64,000 nucleotides of DNA from DASPRM01 sp035319065 (GCA_035319065.1 DATHDM010000316.1:14205-78204), one strand, 5' to 3'; shown: positions 51,225 to 60,714, counted from the first letter of the stretch. Notes: generated by a model not told the origin, from the letters alone. Program-made: numbers and translations.

Positions 51225-51386
51225 ACCGCCTCCACCTCCAGCTTGAGCTTACCCCAACTGGGTGCCAGAACGGAGTGGCGGGAGGACGATGAACGGCCAG
51301 CAGCGAGGGAGTTCCCGTTCGTTTGGGGGGAGCCCCCAACGGGTGGCGATGGCGGGCCCGGGAGGTACGGTTGGCGGAGGCGCGGT

Positions 51387-51878
51387 CTAGTCCCGGCAGC
51401 CGCCGACCCCATCGGCGGGAGGGGACTCGGCCGGACTCTGCGAGGCGCGGCGGTCGAGGAACGACTGGAGAATCAAGACTGCGGCCAAGCGGTCAACCGA
51501 ATCTGTCCGCTTTTGCAGGCTGAGCTCGGCATCGCGCAAGACGCGGTTGGCTTCGACGGAGGTGAGGCGCTCATCGACGAGGTGGATCGGTAAGCCGAAG
51601 CGCCGGCGAAGGTCGTCGGCGAGATTCGAGACTTTGTCAGATTGCGCGCTGGGGGCGCCGCTGAGACGCAAGGGGTAACCAACGACAATCTCGGCGATCT
51701 GGTACTTGCGTATGGTGTGAGCGATTTGTTCGTAGTCGTAACGCTTGTTGCGGCGGTGAATAGTGTCCAGGCCCTGGGCGGTGAGCCCGAGCGGGTCGGA
51801 GACGGCCATGCCGATGCGACGGGCGCCGACATCAAGGCCGAGAATCCGAGGGCGCTCTGATGGAGGCGGTTGAGGCAT
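51387..51878 (-). CDS. ruvX: Putative Holliday junction resolvase / pre-16S rRNA nuclease (YqgF)
   Basis: A 163-residue RNase H-fold protein. The first catalytic Asp is Asp16 in ILGLDVGARRIGMAVSD, then VVGYPLRLSG, HLVDERLTSVEANRVL with the middle acidic residue, and DRLAAVLILQSFLD with the last Asp. YqgF/RuvX processes the 5' end of pre-16S rRNA in E. coli and was also proposed to resolve Holliday junctions. The 25 residues after DRRAS are a variable tail. It lies between carD and mltG, all leftward, with 144- and 162-base spacers. Confidence 0.95.
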   Translation of the reverse strand: MPQPPPSERPRILGLDVGARRIGMAVSDPLGLTAQGLDTIHRRNKRYDYEQIAHTIRKYQIAEIVVGYPLRLSGAPSAQSDKVSNLADDLRRRFGLPIHLVDERLTSVEANRVLRDAELSLQKRTDSVDRLAAVLILQSFLDRRASQSPAESPPADGVGGCRD

Positions 51879-52022
51879 GAGGCGATTGTAGAGCAGCGGG
51901 CCTGGGGTGTGGAGAAAGGTCGGCGGTCCTTAGGATGCAGCCGACGGCAACTTGAAAACAAAGGAGTTGGACAATTCTGAGAGAAGCAGGTGAGCCCGAG
52001 AAATCAGGTTTAGCGCGAGCGT

Positions 52023-52556
52023 CTAGGCGTAGCCGGCCGTTTCCGGGAAGCGCAGGTTGGACTTCGCCAAGGCTTTGGAGAGGAGTTGCTCGATCTGGGG
52101 CTCGTCCCAGTTCTTGGCCATTGCCATTTCGCTGACCAGGAGGTAGCGCGCCCGCTCCAACATCTTCTTCTCACGGAAGGAGAGGGGCTTGGTCTGGCTC
52201 AGAAGCAGCAGCCCTTTGAGCACGGCTGCCACTTCCATGAGCGAGCCGGTGCGCATCTTTTCGGAGTTTTCTTTGAAACGATATTTCCAGTCGGCGTGGT
52301 TACAACACTCGCCATCGGTGAGAAAATCCAGGATCTTCTGGATTTCGCCGTTGCGGATCACGCGCCGCAGCCCGACGCTGGCGACGTTGTTGAACGGCAC
52401 CATCACCTTCAGGCTGCTGGATTTGATTTTCAGCAGATAGAACCTTTCGACCGTGGTGCCCAGGGTCCGACTGCTGATTTGTTCAATGATTCCTACGCCA
52501 TGGTTGGGGTAAACGACCTTGTCACCTATTTGAAACTGAAGCGACGTATTGATCAT
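52023..52556 (-). CDS. carD: CarD-family transcriptional regulator
   Basis: CarD proteins bind the RNA polymerase beta subunit and promoter DNA and stabilise open complexes. The 177-residue protein has the N-terminal Tudor-like RNAP-interaction domain (FQIGDKVVYPNHGVGIIEQI ... YLLKIKSSSLKVMVPFNN) and a C-terminal helical domain (RENSEKMRTGSLMEVAAVLKGLLLL; MLERARYLLVSEMA). ATG 52556 was chosen because MINTSLQFQIGDKVVYP is the natural start; an ATG or GTG three codons upstream is possible. A good promoter lies upstream (52603-52631). It is divergent from the greA region. Confidence 0.93.
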   Translation of the reverse strand: MINTSLQFQIGDKVVYPNHGVGIIEQISSRTLGTTVERFYLLKIKSSSLKVMVPFNNVASVGLRRVIRNGEIQKILDFLTDGECCNHADWKYRFKENSEKMRTGSLMEVAAVLKGLLLLSQTKPLSFREKKMLERARYLLVSEMAMAKNWDEPQIEQLLSKALAKSNLRFPETAGYA

Positions 52557-52602
52557 GAGGGGCACCCGCTGTTGCAGGCTCTAAACGAGGTAAGCAAAGA
52601 AA

Positions 52603-52631
52603 AGATTACAGCAAATTTACCGAAACGTCAA
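52603..52631 (-). promoter_or_regulatory. carD: Sigma-70 promoter of carD
   Basis: TTGACG (-35), a 17-base spacer and TAATCT (-10) on the minus strand. Transcription should begin near 52596, giving a leader of about 40 bases before the carD ATG. The -35 is five of six and the spacing ideal. Confidence 0.55.
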
Positions 52632-52839
52632 CATGTGGCGAGACTTAGAAGCGTTTTCCACAGTGACGGTTGAACACGTACCAGCGGCCATGGAAAGAAA
52701 AGTCGTTGGTTATCAACTGCGGGGCGGCGAGGTTCCCAAAATCGAACCCGCGACCAAGCATCCGTTGGGTGTGTGGCCGTGACTTCGAAGCGAAGGAATG
52801 TTCTTATCCCACCGAGGCCTTCCGAGGGGAAGATGGAGT

Positions 52840-52850
52840 TATAATCTGCG
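52840..52850 (+). promoter_or_regulatory. greA: -10 motif upstream of greA
   Basis: TATAATCTGCG; the same 11-base string, allowing C or T at the seventh position after the T run, stands before frr (13827) and before the histone-like gene (62657). It lies about 220 bases before greA. A -35 element is not clear. Confidence 0.35.
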
Positions 52851-53069
52851 CGGTGTTGGGTCCGCCGCCGAGCCGGCCAGGGCTGGGCGATGTGAGGTGA
52901 GGAAGGGGCGGCGCTCAGACCCGAAAAGTCCGGAAGTTGAAGTAATCGCGAGGCCAAGTTTCGCCCATGGCCTAGTCCCAGGCGTTAAGAAAGCGCGCAA
53001 CTGCCAGAACCAGGCACGCTGGCTTGCGGACTGCTTTTGCCCGTAGAAGTGTGGAGTCCTGAGACCGAC

Positions 53070-53558
53070 ATGCCAGAGCACATAAAGAAAAAGTTGGAAC
53101 AAGAAATTCGAAGTCTGGAGTACGAGCTGGGGGTAGAGCTGCCCAAGGAGCTCAAGAAGGCGGTCGCCATGGGGGACCTGAGCGAAAACGCGGAGTACCA
53201 CATGGCAAAGCAGCGCCAGGAATATGTTCGCGCCCGGCTGGGTCAGTTGAAGAAGCGCATGGCCGACCTGTCGCTGGTCAACATGAACAATATCCCCAAG
53301 GATAAAGCCGCGTTGGGCTCGACGGTTCGGGTGTACGATTCCACCAAGGACGAGCAGCTGGAATACAAGCTGGTTACCAGCGAAGAATCGGATGTGACCC
53401 AGGGGTTGATTTCTACGACTTCGCCCATCGGCCGCGCCCTGATGGGAAAGAAGGTGGGAGAAACCGCGGTGGTGGTGACTCCCAACGGAAGAAGGGAACT
53501 GGAGATCCTGAAGCTGACCACCATTCACGATGACGCCAGCGAAGAGGCGAATGCGTAA
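53070..53558 (+). CDS. greA: Transcription elongation factor GreA
   Basis: GreA stimulates transcript cleavage by stalled RNA polymerase. The 162-residue protein has the N-terminal coiled coil KKKLEQEIRSLEYELGVELPKELKKAV with the acidic tip GDLSENAEYHMAK, and the C-terminal FKBP-like domain (GSTVRVYDSTKDEQLEYKLV ... SPIGRALMGKKVGETAVVVTPNGRRELEIL). The start at ATG 53070 matches the family; TTG and GTG starts further upstream are possible. Its stop codon is directly followed by the GTG of the CDP-alcohol phosphatidyltransferase gene, so they form an operon. Confidence 0.96.
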   Translation: MPEHIKKKLEQEIRSLEYELGVELPKELKKAVAMGDLSENAEYHMAKQRQEYVRARLGQLKKRMADLSLVNMNNIPKDKAALGSTVRVYDSTKDEQLEYKLVTSEESDVTQGLISTTSPIGRALMGKKVGETAVVVTPNGRRELEILKLTTIHDDASEEANA

Positions 53559-54212
53559 GTGACCTGGACCAGCGCAGTCGGACGGACCTGCCGCGTGCTG
53601 TTGCACAAGATCGTGCACGGGCTCGCGCTCACCAAGATATCCCCTAACGCGCTGACCTTTATTGGGCTGCTGATCAATATCGTGGCCGCGGTGTTCTTTG
53701 GCCTGGCCACCGGCGAGAACCAGCGGCAGATGTTCTTCTACGCCGGGCTGGTGATCATCGCGGCGGGAATCTTTGACATGGTGGACGGGCGAGTGGCGCG
53801 AGCGACGGGCCAGGTGACCCCGTTCGGCGGCTTCTTCGATTCCGTGATCGACCGCTACAGCGACGTCGCCCTGTACTTCGGGCTGCTGGTTTACTATGCG
53901 CGGGCCAGCCGCTTCTTTTACGTGGTGCTGACCGCCCTGGTGATGGTGACATCGCTGATGATCAGCTACACCCGCGCCCGGGCCGAGAACCTGATCCCGC
54001 AGTGCAAGGTGGGCTTCATGGAGCGCCCGGAGCGGATTGTGCTGGTGATCATCGGTGCGGTGTTCAACCGCATGGCGCCGGTGCTCTGGGTGATCGCGGT
54101 GCTGGGCAATGTCACCGTGATCCACCGCATCCTCTATACCTACGAGCAAACCAAGGTGAAACCTGCCTCGCGCAAGCTGCAGCCGCCGGAGGCGATGGCG
54201 GTGAACCAGTAG
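53559..54212 (+). CDS. CDP-alcohol phosphatidyltransferase family protein
   Basis: An integral membrane enzyme of 217 residues that joins CDP-diacylglycerol to an alcohol. The family motif DGx2ARx8Gx3Dx3D is complete: Asp76, Gly77, Ala80, Arg81, Gly90, Asp94 and Asp98 (MVDGRVARATGQVTPFGG, then FFDSVIDRYSD). About six membrane helices follow from residue 31. Phosphatidylglycerophosphate synthase, phosphatidylinositol-type synthases or others are possible; the motif does not decide. Start GTG immediately follows the greA stop codon. Confidence 0.9.
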   Translation: MTWTSAVGRTCRVLLHKIVHGLALTKISPNALTFIGLLINIVAAVFFGLATGENQRQMFFYAGLVIIAAGIFDMVDGRVARATGQVTPFGGFFDSVIDRYSDVALYFGLLVYYARASRFFYVVLTALVMVTSLMISYTRARAENLIPQCKVGFMERPERIVLVIIGAVFNRMAPVLWVIAVLGNVTVIHRILYTYEQTKVKPASRKLQPPEAMAVNQ

Positions 54213-54318
54213 GTGTGCCACCAGGCGATTCTTTTTGGATCAAAACTGTATGATGTGGGACTCCCCCGCGGAAACATGGGGAGGGGAGTGGGGTCAACAT
54301 CGGTTCGAGAGGCTGATC

Positions 54319-55236
54319 TTGGCAAACAATCCTGTCTTGCTGGTCCACGGCGGCGCCTGGGCCATTCCCGATGAGCTGGTCGATGCGCACCTGAACGGAG
54401 TGCGCAAGGCGATGAGCGCGGGGTGGCGCGTCCTCGAGCGAGGCGGAGGCTCGATTGAGGCGGTCGAGGCCTCGGTGATTGTGATGGAGGATGATGACAC
54501 ATTCGATGCCGGGCGCGGCAGCTTCCTGAACCGGGACGGCAGAGTGCAGTTGGACGCAATGATGATGGACGGGGCGACGCTCAGGGCCGGAGGCGTGGGC
54601 TGCGTGGAGAGAATCCGCAACGCTATCCGCGCCGCGCGCAAAGTGCTGGAAGAGAGCCCACACGTTTACCTGGTGGCGGAAGGAGCCGAGCGCTTTGCGG
54701 CGGCGCATGGGATTCCGCTGATTGACAACTCCGAGCTGGTGGTCGAGCGCGAGGTGGAGCATCTGCGACGGGCACAGGAGACGATTGCGCGCGGCGAGAG
54801 CCATGAGATCTTCGCGTCCGAGGAAATTGCCAGCGATACGGTGGGCGCGGTGGCGCTGGATCGAGCAGGCAATCTGGCCGCCGCCACCTCCACCGGCGGG
54901 ACGCTGAACAAGACGCCCGGGCGGGTGGGGGACTCGTCGCTGATTGGGTGCGGCTGTTATGCCGACAATGAGAGCGGCGCGGTATCGACCACCGGATGGG
55001 GAGAGCCCATGATGAAGCTGGTGCTGGGGAAGTGGGCGACCGACCGCATCCGCGGGGAACTCGGGCCGCAGCAGGCGGCGGTGGACGCCATCGACTACCT
55101 GAAACAGCGGCTGAATGGCCATGGAGGAATGATTCTGCTGGACCGGGAAGGGCGATATGGCATCGCGCACAACACGCCAAGGATGGCGTGGGGAGTGAGG
55201 ACCACCACCGACCAGGAGTGGGGAATCAAGCGCTAG
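54319..55236 (+). CDS. Isoaspartyl peptidase / plant-type L-asparaginase
   Basis: An Ntn hydrolase precursor of 305 residues that cuts itself into two chains. The new N-terminal nucleophile is Thr174 in ASDTVGAVALD, and the substrate pocket blocks GRVGDSSLIGCG and STTGWGE follow. The N-terminal PVLLVHGGAWAIPDEL is also typical. Such enzymes cleave isoaspartyl dipeptides and asparagine. The start is probably TTG at 54319, with GAGAGG upstream, because MANNPVLLVHGG is the natural beginning; an earlier ATG would add 28 unlikely residues. It lies 106 bases after the phosphatidyltransferase gene. Confidence 0.9.
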   Translation: MANNPVLLVHGGAWAIPDELVDAHLNGVRKAMSAGWRVLERGGGSIEAVEASVIVMEDDDTFDAGRGSFLNRDGRVQLDAMMMDGATLRAGGVGCVERIRNAIRAARKVLEESPHVYLVAEGAERFAAAHGIPLIDNSELVVEREVEHLRRAQETIARGESHEIFASEEIASDTVGAVALDRAGNLAAATSTGGTLNKTPGRVGDSSLIGCGCYADNESGAVSTTGWGEPMMKLVLGKWATDRIRGELGPQQAAVDAIDYLKQRLNGHGGMILLDREGRYGIAHNTPRMAWGVRTTTDQEWGIKR

Positions 55237-55481
55237 GAGGAGTCAGTCGTCAGCATGTCAGCTCTCGGTCGTCAGGGCTCAACCTGTATTGTCATTTTGG
55301 GACCGAGGCAAGACAGCTAGCTTGCTTGTTGTGCACTGCTGATGTAAAAATCCCCCACCGCTGGGAACCCGAGAAGTCAGTGCCAGGAGTTTCCGTCAAA
55401 AGCAGCGACAGACTGCGAAAAGCAGACGATCCGTGGTGTCCGGAGGAGCTGAGTACAACGGGCACCTGAAAGGGTGGGAAC

Positions 55482-58400
55482 ATGAAGCGTGCCTGCACGA
55501 TGTGGTGTGTTTGTATGACCTTCCTGCTGTTTGCAATCAGCGCCTCTGCCCAATCCTCAGCCACCGCCGAATTGCATGTGATGGTGCGCGACCCTAAAGG
55601 GGCGGTGGTACGAGACGCCACCATCACGGCGCGCAACGAAGCCCGCAACATCGAGCGCAAGACCACGCAGAATGTGGACGGGGAATACCAGCTGTTGCTT
55701 CTGCCCCCGGGGACGTACACGGTGCAGGTGGAGGCAGCCGGCTTCGCCAAGATGAACCTGAACGACGTGGTGCTGACAGTGGGGCAGAAGGCGGAGATGC
55801 CGGTCGGCCTGCAACTGGCTGCGACGTCGGAGGTGGTGAACGTCAGCGGAGAGGCGGAGCTGATCGAACCGCAAGTGACCTCGTCGAATACCACCGTGGA
55901 CCAGGTGAGGATCGACAACCTGCCGATCAATGGCCGCAACTACATCAATTTCGCGCTCACCGATTCCAAGATCACGCGCGACACCGCGCCCAGCATTGGA
56001 GCGGCGCCGACATCGGGGTTGAACTTCAGCGGACAGAGGGCGCGAGCCAACCTGGTCAACGTGGACGGGGCGAATGCGGTGGATAACTCCACCAACGGGA
56101 TCCGATCCACGGTGTCGCAGGAAGCGGTGCAGGAATTTCAGATCATCACCAACGGCTACAACGCTGAGTTCGGGCAGGCAGCAGGCGGGGTAGTGAACAT
56201 CATCACGCGCGCGGGAACCAACAACATGCACGGCAGCGTATACGGCTACCTGCGGAACCGGCTGATCCAGGGGGTAAACCACTTCAGCACCACCCCGGAC
56301 CCGGCCTACACGCGGGTGCAGGCGGGCGCCACCTTCAGCGGGCCCATCAAGAAGGATCGGACGTTCTATTTCCTCTCATACGAGACCACGCAGCGTCACG
56401 AGACCGGCTTTTCCACCATCGGGCAGGACAATTTCGGGCTGGTACCCTTCGACACCGCGGCTTTAGGACCGCAATTCCCCTTCGGAACACTGCAACTGAC
56501 GCCCGCTCAGGTGAGTTTCGTGGGGCAGTTGGGTGGGGTGTTGGCTAATCCAGCGGTACCTCCGGCGGTGAAGCAGCAGCTGGGAGCATTTCTGGGCAAG
56601 TACCTGGTACTGGCTGGAGGGAGCTCGGGAGTTGCTTTGAATGGCAGCCTGGGCTCGCCGGCAATCGCGGCCGCTATTGCCGCGAACTTTGGAACGCCGC
56701 TCAGCCTGGCGGCCTTTCCCACCAGCGGAGCGCCCTTGCCGGGCTCGATGGTGGCGCTGAATTCAATCGTGGGGAATTTTCCGGTGAGCGAGGATACCCA
56801 CATTGCCTCCGTGCGGTTGGACCACCGGCTCAACAGCAACCAACAGCTGAACTTTCGCGTTGGTTACAGCCCCAGCCATGTCTCCGGTATCCAGGTGAAC
56901 GCGCAGGGACCGCAGAACTTCGGTCAAAATGCCTTTTCGCGAACCTCCATACAGGACTTCCACGACTGGTCGGTTATGGCCCAGCATACCTGGACCATCG
57001 GCAACAACAAAGTCAATGAGTTTCGCTTTCAGTGGGCGCGGCGAGCTTTGACTTACAACTTTTCCAGTTCGCCCGGCGGAAGCAGTGTGGCGGTAAACAT
57101 TCCTGGATACGCCTTCTTCGGGCGGGAGCCGTTCTCTTTTGTCCGTCGCACGGAGCCTCGCTACCAGTTTACGGACAATTTCTCCCTGACCAAGGGCAAT
57201 CACAACTTCAAATGGGGAGTGGATGTAAACGCGCTATTGCCGTTGGAGGCTGATTTCACCGTCAATTTCGGCGGTCTTTACAACATCGGCGCGCTCGGCC
57301 CGGGACAGGTGCTAACCGATCCCACCACGGGTGCCCCCATAACATCTCTACCGGTTCCCGGCGGAGGATCGATTCCTGTGCCAGGATTCTCACCCGTGCA
57401 GGCGTACGGACTGGGAATTCCCCAGGCCTTTATCCAGGGAGTGGGGAATCCGCATGATTCGTTCAACGACACCAATCTGGGGTTGTTCTTTCAGGATTCC
57501 TGGCGCATTCGGCCGAACCTGACGATCAACTACGGAGTCCGCTACGACGTAGAGTTCACGCCGACCTTCAAAGCGATAAACCAGCTCTCGCAGTCGGCAG
57601 AAAACGCTCTCGGCATCACCGAGGGAGTTCCGCGTGACTACAACAACGTGGTGCCACGCGTGGGAATTGCCTGGGATCCGTGGAAGGAAGGCAAGACTCT
57701 GCTGCGTGCTTCCTATGGATTGTTCTACGACCATCCCTTGCTGGCACTGGCGTTCGACTCCGATGTCGCAGACGGTGCGCAGGCGCCGCAGGTTTTGCTG
57801 TTTGGCGGCTCGCCGGGTGGATGCACGCCGAATCTCTCGAATCTGAACGCGACCAACGCCTTTCAGGGATTGTTGGCTTGCCTGCCCAGCAGCTTCAACT
57901 ATATAGCGTCGGAGCAGCGCTTCAACGCAACGCCCAATGCGCCTTCAATTTTCGTGGGACAGCAATTTCTTGCGGCCGGGGTGCCGCTGACTGTCCAGCC
58001 TTTCGGATTTCCCACGGGAAAGAACTTCGTGTTTGGCTACTCGAACCAGGCGAGCGTCGGTCTGCAGCAAGACCTGGGACATAACATGGTGATTGATGTT
58101 TCCTATGCGTTCAATGGCGGCAGGCATCTCAACCGGCCTATCAATTTCAATGCCACCAAGACTCAGCCGCTGGTCACTAACTACAACCGCGCCGTCGCCG
58201 CTGTGAATGCGTTGAAAGCGGCAGGAGTTCCAGCGAACGTGATTAACCAGCTGACGCCGAGCAGCCCGCTCTCAGTGGGCATCTGCCCGACGCTGCTACA
58301 AGCGCTGGGGCTGCCTCCAGTGGCACCTGCCGGGAACTACGCTCCTGCGCCCCTGGTGAGCTTCTTCCGCCCTTCTGGCTTTAATCCTTCTTTGCAAACG

Positions 58401-59222
58401 GTGCCGCCATATGCGGCGTGCAACGGCGACGCACAGAAGGCGCTTACGGAATTCGGACTGGGTGTGGGGGTGCCGGTGCCGTTCAGTGATGAGCCCGCAA
58501 ACTATTCCAATGGCACGTCGGATTATCACGGGCTGACTGTGAGTTTAAGAAAGCGGTTCAGCGCGAAATATGAATTCCTGGCATCGTACACCTGGTCGCA
58601 CGCGATCGACGACGGGACTGACCTGCAGTCTCCGCTGGAGCCGCAAGACAACTACAACGCCAACGCGGACCGGTCGACTTCGACCTTTGACCAGCGCCAT
58701 CGGCTGGTGTTCAGCGGCGTATATCAGTCGGGAAGAGTCTCCAGCAGCGGCTTTTCACGAGTCTTCAATGACATCACGGTGGCGCCTATCGTGGAGGTCG
58801 GATCCGGACGGCCATTCAACATCATCACCTCGGTGGATGCGAACTTCGACCTGAGCGTCAATACTGACCGGCCCAGTGGGGTCCCTGCCGGAACGACGGT
58901 AGATTCCTGCGGCGACCCGGTTGTGGCCTCGAAGTTTTCTCCCACCGGCTTCTTCCAGATTCCCTGTTATCTGGATGGGAAGTTCACCGGGAACCTGGGG
59001 CGAAATACCGGCGTGAAGCCGTGGACGGTGTTCACCGACCTGCGGCTGGCCAAGCGCATGCGGATTACAGAGCGGCTGAGCCTGGACGGGATCGTCGATA
59101 TATTCAACCTGATCAACCGCTATAACGTCGCCGACGTGAACCCCCTTTACACTAATGCCGGCGAACCGACGGCAGCGTTTGATCCGCGCCAGTTCCAGTT
59201 CGCGCTGAAGTTGAGCTGGTAG
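55482..59222 (+). CDS. TonB-dependent receptor with carboxypeptidase-regulatory-like domain
   Basis: A 1246-residue outer-membrane receptor. A signal peptide (residues 1-24) is followed by a carboxypeptidase-regulatory-like beta domain at about 28-110 (LHVMVRDPKGAVVRDATITARN, YQLLLLPPGTYTVQVEAAGF), a plug domain near 125-240 (NGRNYINFALTD, SQEAVQEFQIITNGYNAEFGQAAGGVVN), and the 22-strand-type barrel ending in FQFALKLSW with the aromatic C-terminus. This CarboxypepD/TonB layout is greatly expanded in Acidobacteria, and the substrate is unknown. The ATG follows GGTGGGAAC. Upstream, 245 bases contain short GTCAG repeats but no clear promoter. An intrinsic terminator follows. Confidence 0.93.
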   Translation: MKRACTMWCVCMTFLLFAISASAQSSATAELHVMVRDPKGAVVRDATITARNEARNIERKTTQNVDGEYQLLLLPPGTYTVQVEAAGFAKMNLNDVVLTVGQKAEMPVGLQLAATSEVVNVSGEAELIEPQVTSSNTTVDQVRIDNLPINGRNYINFALTDSKITRDTAPSIGAAPTSGLNFSGQRARANLVNVDGANAVDNSTNGIRSTVSQEAVQEFQIITNGYNAEFGQAAGGVVNIITRAGTNNMHGSVYGYLRNRLIQGVNHFSTTPDPAYTRVQAGATFSGPIKKDRTFYFLSYETTQRHETGFSTIGQDNFGLVPFDTAALGPQFPFGTLQLTPAQVSFVGQLGGVLANPAVPPAVKQQLGAFLGKYLVLAGGSSGVALNGSLGSPAIAAAIAANFGTPLSLAAFPTSGAPLPGSMVALNSIVGNFPVSEDTHIASVRLDHRLNSNQQLNFRVGYSPSHVSGIQVNAQGPQNFGQNAFSRTSIQDFHDWSVMAQHTWTIGNNKVNEFRFQWARRALTYNFSSSPGGSSVAVNIPGYAFFGREPFSFVRRTEPRYQFTDNFSLTKGNHNFKWGVDVNALLPLEADFTVNFGGLYNIGALGPGQVLTDPTTGAPITSLPVPGGGSIPVPGFSPVQAYGLGIPQAFIQGVGNPHDSFNDTNLGLFFQDSWRIRPNLTINYGVRYDVEFTPTFKAINQLSQSAENALGITEGVPRDYNNVVPRVGIAWDPWKEGKTLLRASYGLFYDHPLLALAFDSDVADGAQAPQVLLFGGSPGGCTPNLSNLNATNAFQGLLACLPSSFNYIASEQRFNATPNAPSIFVGQQFLAAGVPLTVQPFGFPTGKNFVFGYSNQASVGLQQDLGHNMVIDVSYAFNGGRHLNRPINFNATKTQPLVTNYNRAVAAVNALKAAGVPANVINQLTPSSPLSVGICPTLLQALGLPPVAPAGNYAPAPLVSFFRPSGFNPSLQTVPPYAACNGDAQKALTEFGLGVGVPVPFSDEPANYSNGTSDYHGLTVSLRKRFSAKYEFLASYTWSHAIDDGTDLQSPLEPQDNYNANADRSTSTFDQRHRLVFSGVYQSGRVSSSGFSRVFNDITVAPIVEVGSGRPFNIITSVDANFDLSVNTDRPSGVPAGTTVDSCGDPVVASKFSPTGFFQIPCYLDGKFTGNLGRNTGVKPWTVFTDLRLAKRMRITERLSLDGIVDIFNLINRYNVADVNPLYTNAGEPTAAFDPRQFQFALKLSW

Positions 59223-59243
59223 GAACGGGTAAGCTGTGTAGGG

Positions 59244-59279
59244 GCCTCGCTTCCCCGCCAGGAAGTGGAGGCCTTTTTC
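59244..59279 (+). terminator. Terminator of the TonB receptor gene
   Basis: GGCCTC (59244-59249) pairs with GAGGCC (59269-59274), the inner TTCC/GGAA adds four pairs beyond a small internal loop, and five T residues follow at 59275-59279. It begins 22 bases after the stop codon. Confidence 0.75.
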
Positions 59280-59344
59280 CTTTCTGCACGGCCCGGTGCT
59301 TGCCCCAACAAGGCCGCCAGCAAGAGCGCTTGCGCCGCACACCC

Positions 59345-59350
59345 TATAAT
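59345..59350 (+). promoter_or_regulatory. -10 box next to the trans-sulfuration gene start (leaderless layout)
   Basis: Perfect TATAAT ending eight bases before the ATG at 59359 (TATAATCATTGGCTATG). Start of transcription at or near the A of the ATG is expected. No Shine-Dalgarno sequence precedes the ATG, and no -35 at standard spacing. Confidence 0.45.
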
Positions 59351-59358
59351 CATTGGCT

Positions 59359-60546
59359 ATGAGCGAAACGCGAAAGCAATGTCAGCGGGCCGACGCCACT
59401 CTGTGCGTACACGCGGGAGAAGAGCGCCACGGCGAGAAGACCGGGCTCACGACGGCAATCTCGCAGGCTTCCGTTTTCGTGCTGCCGGACGTAAACGAGA
59501 TGCGGAAGTACGCGGAGGGCACCTCGGATGCGTATCTGTACTCCCGCTACGGAAACCCTACGGTCACGGTGGCGGAGAAAAAGATTGCGGCGCTTGAAGG
59601 CGGCGAGGCATGCCTTGTGACCTCGAGCGGGATGGCGGCGATTCTCTCGTTTTTTCTCTCCGTCTGCCGCAGTGGGGATGAGATCGTCTCCATGCTGGAC
59701 CTGTACGGGGGCACCACCCACTTGTTCCAGGAAACGCTTACGCGCTTCGGCGTGACCACGCACTTTGTTGCCTTTCACGAGCTGGGAAATATCGAGAAGT
59801 TCTTCACCAAGAAGAGCCGGGTCCTGTTCCTGGAGACGCCGACCAACCCCACGCTGCGCTGCGCGGACATTGCGGCATTGGCGGAGATTGGTCACCGTTA
59901 CCGCTGCTGCGTGATGGTGGACAACACGTTCGCAACTCCGCTGCTGCAGAAGCCGCTGCAACTGGGAGCGGATGTGGTGGTGCACTCCGCCACCAAGTAC
60001 CTGGGCGGCCACAACGATGTGGTGGCCGGCGCGCTGGCAGGAGCTGCGGAGTGGGTGGAGCCGGCACGCCAGGCGATGAAGCAGTCGGGAGGCTGCCTGG
60101 ACCCGATGGCTGCGTTCTTGCTGATCCGCGGCCTGAAAACGCTGGACATTCGGGTGCAGCGGGGCTGCGCCAGCGCAAAAGCGGTGGCGGAGTTTCTGGT
60201 CAAGCATCCCAGGGTTTCGCGCGTGTTCTATCCCGGCTTTTCCAGCAATGACGGGCACCAGGCGGCAAAGCGGCAAATGAAAGACTTTGGAATGATGGTG
60301 GCCTTCGAGCACCGCGACGGCGGGGCGGGGGCGGAGAATTTTATCAATCGGCTGCGGCTGTGGTACCTGGCAACCAGCCTGGGCGGGGTGGAGTCAACGG
60401 TGTCTTATCCCTTGCTCTCGTCGCATATCGGGTTGAGCGAAGAGCAACTGAAGCTGGCGGACGTCTCGGCGGGAACGGTGCGCTTGTCGGTGGGCATCGA
60501 GAGTCCCAGCGATCTGTTAGCTGACTTGCAACAGGCGCTTGGCTAG
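59359..60546 (+). CDS. PLP-dependent trans-sulfuration enzyme (cystathionine gamma-synthase/lyase family)
   Basis: A 395-residue Cys/Met-metabolism PLP enzyme. The Schiff-base Lys213 is in HSATKYLGGHND; other blocks are YSRYGNPT near residue 61, the phosphate-binding SSGMAAI near 90, LFLETPTNPT near 157, and the C-terminal LSVGIESPSDLLADL. Members act as cystathionine gamma-synthase, cystathionine gamma-lyase, methionine gamma-lyase or O-acetylhomoserine sulfhydrylase; the sequence alone does not settle which, and no other methionine gene adjoins. ATG 59359 chosen because TATAAT stands eight bases before it; an in-frame TTG two codons earlier is inside the same spacer. Confidence 0.9.
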   Translation: MSETRKQCQRADATLCVHAGEERHGEKTGLTTAISQASVFVLPDVNEMRKYAEGTSDAYLYSRYGNPTVTVAEKKIAALEGGEACLVTSSGMAAILSFFLSVCRSGDEIVSMLDLYGGTTHLFQETLTRFGVTTHFVAFHELGNIEKFFTKKSRVLFLETPTNPTLRCADIAALAEIGHRYRCCVMVDNTFATPLLQKPLQLGADVVVHSATKYLGGHNDVVAGALAGAAEWVEPARQAMKQSGGCLDPMAAFLLIRGLKTLDIRVQRGCASAKAVAEFLVKHPRVSRVFYPGFSSNDGHQAAKRQMKDFGMMVAFEHRDGGAGAENFINRLRLWYLATSLGGVESTVSYPLLSSHIGLSEEQLKLADVSAGTVRLSVGIESPSDLLADLQQALG

Positions 60547-60714
60547 AGAGTACCGAACTGGTAATTTTTGATGTGGCAGAACCGTGGGACGAGGCTGGGC
60601 ACGCGACGGGGCTAAGTCGTCGGTTCAATTGACCCTAGGCAAAATAGGGTAGTACGATGCGGGCGTTTCGCCGTCCAAGTAACATGTCCGGATGGCCAGA
60701 GGCCGGGCGACTGA

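Larger units (their letters stand above)
52557..53069. other. Divergent intergenic region, carD / greA
   Basis: 513 bases. On the carD side there is a well-formed promoter (52603-52631). On the greA side a TATAAT box at 52840 would give greA a leader of about 220 bases. The frames in between show no coding character. No obvious leader hairpin was found between 52850 and 53069. Confidence 0.45.
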
